Shown: piece after piece, positions 1-6,264 of the stretch
How positions within the stretch are numbered: position 1 is the stretch's first letter
How the letters are laid out: each line of letters opens with the position of its first letter
Assembly (NCBI GenBank): GCA_023434015.1
Contig: JAEYTM010000184.1
Span: forward strand, 1 to 11,988
Origin: Pseudomonadota bacterium
GTDB taxonomy: Bacteria > Pseudomonadota > Alphaproteobacteria > Caulobacterales > Caulobacteraceae
Length of the DNA stretch: 11,988 nt
Direction: 5' to 3'
Position numbers and translations under genes: made by a program
The notes under the pieces: generated by a model
What the model saw: the letters and a program-made list of their open reading frames with translations, nothing else
What the model was told of the DNA's origin: nothing
The model's database searches: none

Positions 1-1332
1 GGCCTGGGCTCCCGCTCGGCCATGTTCCAGCAGGCGATCGCCGGACCTTACAAGGCCCACGCCGAACTGGTCGCGGTCTGCGACCTCAATCCCGGCCGCG
101 CCGCCCTGGCGCAGCGGCGGGCCCGGACGGCCGGCGCGGCCGAGCCCAAGGCCTTCCTGCACACCGACTTTGACCGGATGATCCGCGAGGCGCGGCCGTC
201 GGTGGTGATTGTCACCACGGTGGACGCGACCCATGACGACTACATCGTCCGCGCGCTGGACGCCGGCTGCCATGTGATCACCGAAAAGCCGATGACCACC
301 ACGCCTGAGAAGGCCCAGCGGATCCTCGACGCCTGCCGCCGCAACAACCGCAGCATCCGCGTCACCTTCAACTATCGCTATTCACCGCCGCGGACCCAGG
401 TGAAGGACATCCTGATGAGCGGCGAGATCGGCGACGTCCTGTCGGTCGATTTCCAGTGGCTGCTCAACACCAACCACGGGGCGGACTACTTCCGTCGCTG
501 GCACAGCCACAAGGCCAGCTCGGGCGGGCTGATGGTGCACAAGGCGACCCACCACTTCGACCTAGTCAACTGGTGGCTGAGCGCCACGCCCGAGACGGTA
601 TGGGCCCAGGGCAAGCGCGAGTTCTACACGCCCGCCACGGCTCGCCGGATGGGCCTGCAGGGTCCGCATCAGCGCTGCCGGACCTGTCCGGAGAAGGCGG
701 ACTGCAGCTTCTTCCTCGACCTGACCGCCGACGCCAACCTCAAGGCGCTCTACGCCGACAACGAGCATCACGACGGCTACTTCCGCGACCAGTGCGTCTG
801 GCGCGAGGAGATCGACATCGAGGACACGATGAACGTCATCGTGAAGTACGACACCGGGGCGACGCTCAGCTATTCGCTGAACGCCTGCAACGCCTGGGAG
901 GGCTACAACATCGCCTTCAACGGGACCAAGGGGCGGCTGGAGCACTCGATCGTCGAGCAGGTCTATGTCGCCGGCGGCGACATGGTGCAGGGCGGCATCC
1001 AGCCCGGCGGCGTGACCACCCGGGTCATCCCCCTGCGCGGCCCGGCCCGGCAGGTCGAGCCCTGGACCGGCACGGGCGGTCACGGCGGCGGCGACAAGGT
1101 GATGCTCGACGATATCTTCCTGCCGGCCGGCGAGGTCGACAAATACGTCCGCGTCTCGGACCAGAACGGCGGCGCCTATTCGATCCTGGTCGGGGCGGCG
1201 GCCAACCGCTGCTTCCAGACCGGCGGGCCGGTGAACATCGCCGACCTGGTCACCGGCCTGACGCGTCCGGCCTATTCGCCGATGCCGGCGCGGACCGACC
1301 GCCTGCCGATGCCCCCGCGCCGCTCGGCCTAG
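1..1332 (+). CDS. Gfo/Idh/MocA family oxidoreductase, 5'-partial
   Basis: This is an NAD(P)-dependent oxidoreductase of the Gfo/Idh/MocA family, probably acting on a sugar or sugar-like substrate; the substrate cannot be told from sequence. The frame is open from base 1: codons 1-7 read GLGSRSA, the end of the Rossmann nucleotide-binding loop, so the ATG at 22 is internal and the true start lies upstream of the window. The acidic end of the second strand is seen in AVCDLNPGRA. The family's EKP motif is at 283-291, followed by the alpha/beta C-terminal domain with GGLMVHKATHHFD (about 523-561), where the conserved His/Asp near the active site normally sit. An unusual insert carries three cysteines (codons at 676, 685 and 703; C-x2-C-x5-C), possibly a metal site. 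The stop is TAG at 1330-1332. Family assignment is firm and function open. It is transcribed in the same direction as the DUF2177 gene 66 bases on, but that gene seems to have its own promoter. Confidence 0.9.
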   Translation, partial: GLGSRSAMFQQAIAGPYKAHAELVAVCDLNPGRAALAQRRARTAGAAEPKAFLHTDFDRMIREARPSVVIVTTVDATHDDYIVRALDAGCHVITEKPMTTTPEKAQRILDACRRNNRSIRVTFNYRYSPPRTQVKDILMSGEIGDVLSVDFQWLLNTNHGADYFRRWHSHKASSGGLMVHKATHHFDLVNWWLSATPETVWAQGKREFYTPATARRMGLQGPHQRCRTCPEKADCSFFLDLTADANLKALYADNEHHDGYFRDQCVWREEIDIEDTMNVIVKYDTGATLSYSLNACNAWEGYNIAFNGTKGRLEHSIVEQVYVAGGDMVQGGIQPGGVTTRVIPLRGPARQVEPWTGTGGHGGGDKVMLDDIFLPAGEVDKYVRVSDQNGGAYSILVGAAANRCFQTGGPVNIADLVTGLTRPAYSPMPARTDRLPMPPRRSA

Positions 1333-1345
1333 GTGCGCGGGGACC

Positions 1346-1372
1346 ATCCAATCCGCCGCCCGATGCGTATTC
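1346..1372 (+). promoter_or_regulatory. Candidate ECF sigma promoter for the DUF2177 gene
   Basis: ATCC (1346-1349) is followed by exactly 16 bases and CGTATTC (1366-1372). The same spacing and nearly the same boxes occur at the sigma operon and the FAD oxidase operon in this window. The predicted transcript start near 1378 would leave about 20 bases of leader containing the GGAG ribosome site at 1388-1391. The first two -35 bases are CC rather than TG, so this is the weakest of the three copies. No transcript data support it. Confidence 0.5.
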
Positions 1373-1398
1373 AGCGCTGACGTCCACGGAGTTGAGCC

Positions 1399-1818
1399 AT
1401 GGTCCCCGCCCTCGCATTCGTCTGCGTCCTGATCGTCTTCGCGATCGTCGACACCCTCTGGCTGACCTCGATGGCGGGACGGATTTACCGGCCGCTGATC
1501 GGCGACATGCTGGCCGAGCAGTTCCGGCTCGCGCCGGCGGTCGTCTTCTACGGCCTCTATGCGGCCGGCCTGACGGTTTTCGCGGTGCTGCCCGGCCTGC
1601 GCGAGGGTGAATGGCGTACAGCCCTGATCTGGGGCGGGCTCTTCGGCCTGTTCGCCTATGGGACCTACGACCTGACCAACTATGCGACCCTGAAGACCTG
1701 GGGCCTGAAGATCACCCTGATCGACATGACCTGGGGCGTCATTGTCAGCGCCGGGGCCTCCGGCCTCGCCTGCCTGGCCGCCCTGCGGCTTGCCCGCGCC
1801 CTCAGCCTGGCGACCTAG
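1399..1818 (+). CDS. DUF2177 family integral membrane protein
   Basis: This is a 139-residue membrane protein of the DUF2177 family, biochemical function unknown. Four hydrophobic segments are visible at about residues 3-20, 46-64, 75-90 and 108-130. Family-type motifs include VDTLWL (17-22), FGLFAYGTYDLTNYATLK (82-99) and the late DMTWG (109-113). The ATG at 1399 is preceded by GGAG at 1388-1391 with a 7-base gap, which settles the start. In other proteobacteria DUF2177 genes often sit with the FAD oxidase/DUF1365/DUF1295/sigma-ChrR set, as here, so I infer a role in the same membrane or lipid response. Its 3' end overlaps the convergent DUF1295 gene by 17 bases. Length and topology are normal for the family. 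Confidence 0.88.
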   Translation: MVPALAFVCVLIVFAIVDTLWLTSMAGRIYRPLIGDMLAEQFRLAPAVVFYGLYAAGLTVFAVLPGLREGEWRTALIWGGLFGLFAYGTYDLTNYATLKTWGLKITLIDMTWGVIVSAGASGLACLAALRLARALSLAT

Positions 1819-2614
1819 CGGGCGGGCGGGGGAAGAAGACGCTGGTCCGCGCGGCGTAGCGGGCGAAGGCCTCCGGCCGGCTGCGCCGCATGTGGGCTTC
1901 AAGCAGCGGAACCCCGGAAACCCGGGTCAGCAGCCAATAGATGTAGGCCGGCCCGCTGAACGCCAGCCAGCCCCACGGCCAGGCGCCCGAGAGATCGAGC
2001 GCGAATAACGGATAGGCGCACCAGCCGAGCCACTCGAAGAAATAGTTCGGGTGCCGGGACCAGGCCCAGAGGCCGCGGTCGCAGACGTCCCCGCGGTTGG
2101 CCGGATCGGCCTTGAAGGCCCGCAACTGGTGGTCGGCGAGCGCCTCCCCGGAGAGGGCGGCGAGCAGGACGAAGGCGGCGACGGCGTCCTGCGGGCCGAG
2201 GCCAGGCGCGGGATTGCGCGCGGCGACCATCACGCTGAGCGTCAGCACCGCCGCCGCCCCGGCCTGCAACATCAGGAAGCCGAACATCCGCGTCTGAAAC
2301 CCGTCGCCCCATTCCTCGCGCAGGCGGGCATAGCGGGGATCCTCCGCCTCCTTCGAGGCGCGCGTGGCGATATGGGCGCCGAGGCGTGCGCCCCAGGCGG
2401 CGATCAGGCCGCCGACCAGAATCTGCCGCGCGGAAGGCAGCTGGCCGTCCAGCGGGAAGAGGGCGACCCCGACGCCCGCGGCGCCGAGGCCGAACGACCA
2501 GAAGACGTCCGCCCAGCCGCCCTGGCCGGTACGCCGTTGGACGACCCAGGCGAGGGCCATGACCAGGGCCATGAAGGCCGCGGCGGCCGCCCAAAGGGCC
2601 AGCAGCGCGCTCAA
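1802..2614 (-). CDS. DUF1295 family membrane protein (steroid 5-alpha-reductase-like)
   Basis: This 270-residue polytopic membrane protein belongs to DUF1295, related to the steroid 5-alpha-reductase/isoprenylcysteine methyltransferase superfamily. The signature is the C-terminal GLWAWSRHPNYFFEWLGW (about residues 181-198) together with ADHQLRAFK (about 160-168), which in relatives form the cofactor-binding part. Hydrophobic helices occur at about 3-25, 36-54, 64-82, 111-131, 143-158 and 195-230. Many relatives are annotated as NAD(P)H-dependent reductases of membrane lipids; the substrate here is unknown. The start is a TTG at 2614 overlapping the TGA of the anti-sigma gene (TTGA, 4-base overlap), typical of translational coupling, so it is the third gene of the sigma operon. 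A later ATG at residue 15 is possible but would remove much of the first helix. Confidence 0.88.
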   Translation of the reverse strand: MSALLALWAAAAAFMALVMALAWVVQRRTGQGGWADVFWSFGLGAAGVGVALFPLDGQLPSARQILVGGLIAAWGARLGAHIATRASKEAEDPRYARLREEWGDGFQTRMFGFLMLQAGAAAVLTLSVMVAARNPAPGLGPQDAVAAFVLLAALSGEALADHQLRAFKADPANRGDVCDRGLWAWSRHPNYFFEWLGWCAYPLFALDLSGAWPWGWLAFSGPAYIYWLLTRVSGVPLLEAHMRRSRPEAFARYAARTSVFFPRPPARSPG

Positions 2615-3249
2615 AGGCGGACGAAGGGGGCGAGCAACGGGCCCAACCAGCCGTCGAGCTTCAGTTGACCGTCCAGCGCCGCAACGCAGAGGCAGGGCTC
2701 GTCGGAAACCACCCGCGGGGTGTGCTGGACATCGCCGTCGGCCTCCTCGAAATCGCCGGGACCGAACCGGGCCGTTTCGGTCGCGTATGCGCCCGACAGC
2801 ACCAGGGTCAGCTCCACGCCGCCGTGGGTGTGGGTGGGGGTGGATCGCCCGGGCGCGATCTTCAGCAGGATGACCCGGCAGCGGCCGTCGCGCGGGGCGT
2901 GAACGTCGCGCACCTGGATGCCCGGTCCCATCCAGCGCCAGGGGCCCAGGCGGTATCGCCGAAGGGGTTCGGGCAACTCCGGCATGTCGTTCAGCGGCTC
3001 GGCGGCCTCGGCTTCGCCGCCGTCAGTCTCCACGCGGGCCAGGGCCCGGTCCAGCGCGTCCGGCGCCAGGGGTGCGGGCGCGAGATCGTCCAGCAAGGCG
3101 CCGCCGACAGCCTGCAGGCGCCGGACCCATTCGCCGTTCTCCGGCCGCATGGCCAGGTGCGTCGCCACCACCACCGCTTCCGGTGGGCTGAGCGTCCCGG
3201 CGGCGTAAGCCAGCAGGCGCTCTTCGGACGGATCGTGACGCGGGGTCAT
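2611..3249 (-). CDS. chrR: ChrR-type (cupin) anti-sigma factor
   Basis: This 212-residue protein should bind and hold the adjacent ECF sigma factor inactive until a stress such as singlet oxygen. It aligns by eye along its whole length with Rhodobacter sphaeroides ChrR: an N-terminal anti-sigma domain (residues 1-75, with LLAYAAGTL and VVVATHL) and a C-terminal cupin domain (about 95-212). The cupin metal ligands are present: H140, H142, E146 and H176, plus the cysteine pair C186/C188. The anti-sigma domain zinc site is not: H31 remains, but positions equivalent to H6, C35 and C38 are D6, R35 and N38. The ATG overlaps the sigma stop (ATGA at 3249-3246), so the pair is translationally coupled. 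The family call is strong; whether this divergent protein still binds zinc in its sigma-binding half is doubtful. Confidence 0.9.
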   Translation of the reverse strand: MTPRHDPSEERLLAYAAGTLSPPEAVVVATHLAMRPENGEWVRRLQAVGGALLDDLAPAPLAPDALDRALARVETDGGEAEAAEPLNDMPELPEPLRRYRLGPWRWMGPGIQVRDVHAPRDGRCRVILLKIAPGRSTPTHTHGGVELTLVLSGAYATETARFGPGDFEEADGDVQHTPRVVSDEPCLCVAALDGQLKLDGWLGPLLAPFVRL

Positions 3250-3857
3250 CGGCGGCCTCCCGCAGGCGGCTGGTGCAGAAGGCCCCGCAGGCGGATCATC
3301 CCCGTGCGCAGACGCGACTTCACCGTTCCCAGAGGCAGGTTAAGGGTGCGCGCGATCTCCGAATGGGCGCAGTCCTGGAAGAACGACAGGCGGATCACCT
3401 CGATCTGGTCGGGGCTGAGGCTGAGCAGGGCTTCGCGCACGCGCTCAGCGTCCTCGCCGGCTGCGAACAGCTCGTCCGGCCGTTCGGGGCCGTCGGGGGT
3501 CAGGCTGACGTCGGGTGAAGGCGGGGCGCGACCGCTGCGGCGCAGGGCGTCGATCCGGCGGTTGCGGGCGATGGTGAAGATCCACGTGGCCGCCGTCGCC
3601 TTGCCGGCGTCGAACAGGTCCGCCTTGCGCCAGACCGTCAGCATGGCGTCCTGAGCGAAATCCTCGGCCACGCCGGGGGCGGCGCCGCTCTTGATGAGGT
3701 AGGTCTTCAGGCGCGGTGCGAAATGTTCGAACAGGCGCGCGAAGGCGTCCCGGTCGCGTGTCCGCGCCACCGCCTCGATCAGGCGGGCGTACTCGTCGTC
3801 CTCTTTTGGGCTCACGCGCGCGGCGCGAGCGGGTAGGGCGGGGACTGTGACATCCAT
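3246..3857 (-). CDS. rpoE: ECF RNA polymerase sigma factor, RpoE/ChrR-partner (ECF11-like) type
   Basis: This is a two-domain ECF sigma factor that redirects RNA polymerase to stress promoters. Numbering from the ATG at 3857 (203 residues), region 2 spans about 37-107, with AEDFAQDAMLTVWRKADLFD and TWIFTIARNRRIDALRR. Region 4 spans about 140-193, with SLSPDQIEVIRLSF and the helix-turn-helix LPLGTVKSRLRTGMIRL. These read like Rhodobacter RpoE, the singlet-oxygen sigma. The start is uncertain: ATGs at 3860 and 3857 lack a ribosome site, ATG 3899 would extend the protein, and GTG 3815 gives an N-terminus close in length to RpoE. The predicted promoter (-10 at 3869-3863) places the transcript start near 3857, so a leaderless ATG 3857 or GTG 3815 fits best. 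The very long upstream extension of this frame is not real: it lies opposite the FAD oxidase. Confidence 0.9.
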   Translation of the reverse strand: MDVTVPALPARAARVSPKEDDEYARLIEAVARTRDRDAFARLFEHFAPRLKTYLIKSGAAPGVAEDFAQDAMLTVWRKADLFDAGKATAATWIFTIARNRRIDALRRSGRAPPSPDVSLTPDGPERPDELFAAGEDAERVREALLSLSPDQIEVIRLSFFQDCAHSEIARTLNLPLGTVKSRLRTGMIRLRGLLHQPPAGGRR

Positions 3858-3862
3858 CATCC

Positions 3863-3892
3863 AGATACGCGGGTGGCGGGCGATCGGATCAC
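3863..3892 (-). promoter_or_regulatory. Candidate autoregulatory ECF promoter for sigma-anti-sigma-DUF1295 operon
   Basis: On the minus strand GTGATCC (3892-3886), 16 bases, then CGTATCT (3869-3863). TGATCC is the -35 element known for RpoE of the RpoE-ChrR (ECF11) group in Rhodobacter, with a TA-containing -10 about 18 bases on; here TGATCC to TATCT is also 18. This indicates that the sigma factor drives its own operon. Support is motif similarity and the two further copies in the window. Confidence 0.65.
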
Positions 3893-3894
3893 CC

Positions 3895-3924
3895 GTCATC
3901 CAGAACCATCGCGACAGCGTATCA
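3895..3924 (+). promoter_or_regulatory. Candidate ECF promoter for FAD oxidase-DUF1365 operon
   Basis: GTCATCC (3895-3901), 16 bases, then CGTATCA (3918-3924). Spacing and boxes match the opposing sigma promoter except for one -35 base (C for G). The predicted start near 3930 leaves a leader of about 50 bases before the ATG at 3981. Its -35 lies only two bases from the opposing -35. Confidence 0.62.
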
Positions 3925-3980
3925 GCCTTCACCAAGACCGTCGCCGTCCGGGCGGGGTCGCGGCCTGGAGACTTAGCCCG

Positions 3981-5318
3981 ATGCGCCAATCCGACCCGAC
4001 CAGCGAGCCCGGCCGCCGCCTGCGCGTGGCGGTGGTCGGCTCGGGCGTTTCGGCCCTGTCGTGCGCGTGGCTGCTCAACAGCCGTCACGACGTGGTGGTC
4101 TATGACCGCGCCGACCGGCTGGGGGGGCATTCCAACACCGTCACCACGCGGACGGCGACCGGCGACGTGGCGGTGGACACCGGCTTCATCGTGTTCAACG
4201 ACGCGACCTATCCGAACCTGATCGCCTTGTTCGAGCACCTGGGCGTCGCCACTCGCGCCACCGACATGTCGTTCGCCGTCTCGCTGGAGGGGGGGCGCTT
4301 CGAATATGCGGCGCCGGCGCTGTTCGCCCAGCCCGCCAACCTGTTCCGGCCGCGATTCTGGTCGATGCTGGCCGAGATCCTGCGTTTCTATCGTCAGGCG
4401 CCGGCCGACCTGGCCACCCTCGAGGATCCGACCCTGACCCTCGGCGACTACCTGAAGCGGCGCGGCTTCAGCGAGGCGCTGCGGGACGACCACCTGGCGC
4501 CGATGGCGGCGGCCATCTGGTCTTCGCCGGCCCACACCCTGCTGGACTATCCGGCCGAGGCCTTCCTGCGCTTCTGCGCCAACCATGGGCTGATGCAACT
4601 TGTCCGACGCCCGTTGTGGCGCACGGTCCAGGGCGGCAGCCGCAGCTATGTCGAGAAACTGGCGCTGGGCCTGCGCACCCGCCTGGGGCGGGAGGTCGTG
4701 GCTGTACGGCGTACCGCCGACGGCGTCAGCGTGCGCGACTCCTCGGGCGCCGTGGAACAGTTCGACCAGGTGGTCATCGGGACCCACGCCAACCAGGCGC
4801 TGGCCGTGCTCGCCGACCCGTCGGACGACGAGCGCCGGCTGCTGGGAGCCTTCCGCTACAGCCGCAACCTGGCGGTCCTCCACACCGACCCGGGCCTGAT
4901 GCCCCGGCGTCGCAAGGCCTGGGCCAGCTGGAATTACATCGGCGCCGAGGCCGGCCTCTGCGCCAGCTACTGGATGAACCGGCTGCAGGGGCTTTCCGGC
5001 CAGGACCTCTTCGTCACCCTCAATCCGCCGCGGCCGCCGGCGCCGGGCGCCCTGCTGCGCTCCGAGCTCTATGAGCATCCGATCTTCGATCCCACGGCGA
5101 TTGCGGCCCAGAAGGAACTCTGGACGCTGCAGGGCAGGGGCGGGGTGTGGTTCTGCGGGGCCCATTTCGGGGCTGGCTTCCACGAGGACGGCCTGCAGTC
5201 GGGCCTGGCCGTCGCCGAGCAACTGGGCGGCGTGCGCCGGCCCTGGCGCGTCGCCGACGAGAGCGGGCGAATTCACCTGGGGGCCGCACCGGCCCTGCCG
5301 TTGGAACCCGCGGCATGA
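3981..5318 (+). CDS. FAD-dependent amine-oxidase-like flavoprotein (COG2907 type)
   Basis: This 445-residue flavoprotein of the amine oxidase/phytoene desaturase superfamily probably oxidises or desaturates a lipid or other hydrophobic substrate. FAD-binding marks are GSGVSAL (residues 20-26), the acidic end of the second strand at D42, and RLGGHSNTV (46-54) followed by DTGFIVFND (66-74). Near the C-terminus, VWFCGAHFGAGFHEDGLQSG is the usual second FAD contact. The ATG at 3981 follows GGAG at 3967-3970 with a 10-base gap; an upstream ATG at 3873 has no such site and would overlap the promoter. Homologues are linked to DUF1365 and Cfa-like methyltransferases in fatty-acid modification clusters and to RpoE-ChrR regulons; the divergent sigma operon supports that here. 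Its stop overlaps the next ATG (ATGA). The exact substrate is unknown. Confidence 0.9.
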   Translation: MRQSDPTSEPGRRLRVAVVGSGVSALSCAWLLNSRHDVVVYDRADRLGGHSNTVTTRTATGDVAVDTGFIVFNDATYPNLIALFEHLGVATRATDMSFAVSLEGGRFEYAAPALFAQPANLFRPRFWSMLAEILRFYRQAPADLATLEDPTLTLGDYLKRRGFSEALRDDHLAPMAAAIWSSPAHTLLDYPAEAFLRFCANHGLMQLVRRPLWRTVQGGSRSYVEKLALGLRTRLGREVVAVRRTADGVSVRDSSGAVEQFDQVVIGTHANQALAVLADPSDDERRLLGAFRYSRNLAVLHTDPGLMPRRRKAWASWNYIGAEAGLCASYWMNRLQGLSGQDLFVTLNPPRPPAPGALLRSELYEHPIFDPTAIAAQKELWTLQGRGGVWFCGAHFGAGFHEDGLQSGLAVAEQLGGVRRPWRVADESGRIHLGAAPALPLEPAA

Positions 5319-6070
5319 CTGACGTCTCGGGCCTCTACGTCGGCCGCGTGATCCACCAGCGGCTGCGGCCAAGGCGGCATCGACTAGCCTACAGGGTCTT
5401 CTGGCTGCTGCTGGACCTGGACGAGGTGGATGTCCTCAGCGCTCGTCTGCGCCTGTTCTCGCGTAACCGCTTCAACCTGCTGTCCTTCCACGACCGGGAC
5501 CACGGCGACGGCGTCGACCGGCCGCTGCGGCGGCAGGTCGAGGACCACCTCGCGCGGCTCGGCGTCGACCTTGAGGGCGGCGCGATCCGGCTGCTCACCA
5601 TGCCGCGCGTGCTCGGCTACGTGTTCAACCCGATCAGCATCTACTACTGCCACCGCCGTGACGGCGCGCTCGCGGCTCTGGTCTACGAGGTGACCAGCAC
5701 CTTCGGTCAGCGCCACGCCTACGTGATCCCGGTGGCCGCCGCGGATGCGGCCCGGGGCGTGATCCGCCAGCAGGCGGCCAAGAGGCTCTACGTCTCCCCG
5801 TTCCTGGACATGTCCATGACCTACGCGTTCCGGGGGGCGGTTCCCGGCGCGCATCTCGGTCTGAACGTCGACGGCTCCGACGCGCGCGGCCTGATGATCG
5901 CCACGGCCATGCAGGGACGCCGGGAGCCACTGACCGACGCCGCCCTGCTACGGGCCGCCGCCTCGGTCCCGCTGCTGACCTTCAAGGTCGTGGCCGCCAT
6001 CCACTGGGAGGCGCTGAAGCTGTGGCTCAAGGGCGTGCCGCTCACGCGCCAGCCGTCCCGCCCCGCCTGA
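5315..6070 (+). CDS. DUF1365 family protein
   Basis: This 251-residue protein belongs to DUF1365, of unknown biochemical role, almost always encoded beside the FAD oxidase and often beside a Cfa-like methyltransferase. Recognisable motifs are LYVGRVIHQRLRPRRH near the N-terminus, the core LLTMPRVLGYVFNPISIYYC (about residues 93-112), EVTSTFGQRHAY, KRLYVSPFLDM, and IHWEALKLWLKG near the end. The ATG at 5315 overlaps the oxidase TGA by 4 bases, so the two are translated as a coupled pair. No signal peptide or clear membrane span is visible. It is the last gene of the operon: the next gene (ddlB) follows after 194 bases and belongs to a different pathway, so the methyltransferase normally expected next is absent here. 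Confidence 0.9.
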   Translation: MTDVSGLYVGRVIHQRLRPRRHRLAYRVFWLLLDLDEVDVLSARLRLFSRNRFNLLSFHDRDHGDGVDRPLRRQVEDHLARLGVDLEGGAIRLLTMPRVLGYVFNPISIYYCHRRDGALAALVYEVTSTFGQRHAYVIPVAAADAARGVIRQQAAKRLYVSPFLDMSMTYAFRGAVPGAHLGLNVDGSDARGLMIATAMQGRREPLTDAALLRAAASVPLLTFKVVAAIHWEALKLWLKGVPLTRQPSRPA

Positions 6071-6264
6071 ACTGCCATCGACAGGGCGACCCGGCCGCTT
6101 GACTAGAATCTTCCGCGGGCGCACCGGCGAAGGATGCACCGCTCCGCCACCCGGACGCTGGCGCCGGCCCAGGCCAGTTCCCCAACCGTCGTGGTTTGGA
6201 CAAGCTTGCCCTGCAGCCTGACCAGTGACGATGTCGATGTGCGCCAACCAGTTTCGGAGGCTCC
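6071..6264. other. Intergenic region between the lipid/stress operon and ddlB
   Basis: These 194 bases hold no convincing gene or strong terminator. A TTGACT (6099-6104) could be a -35 box for ddlB, but no good -10 follows at either 17 or 10-14 bases. It overlaps the start of a GANTC methylation context (GAATC at 6106-6110). GGAGG at 6256-6260 is the ddlB ribosome site. Confidence 0.4.

Noticed and set aside
22..24. ATG at 22 as the start of the first oxidoreductase
   Set aside because: The frame is open upstream and encodes the glycine-rich NAD loop before this Met, so it is internal.
562..1902. 446-codon minus-strand open frame opposite the first oxidoreductase and DUF2177
   Set aside because: Composition typical of an antisense shadow in GC-rich DNA; crosses several real genes.
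3861..5372. Long minus-strand open frame extending the sigma factor upstream to 708 codons
   Set aside because: It is the mirror of the FAD oxidase coding sequence, is Arg/Gly/Gln-rich without domains, and would swallow the divergent promoters.
6099..6104. TTGACT as a ddlB promoter -35
   Set aside because: No acceptable -10 at housekeeping spacings; kept only as a remark in the intergenic entry.
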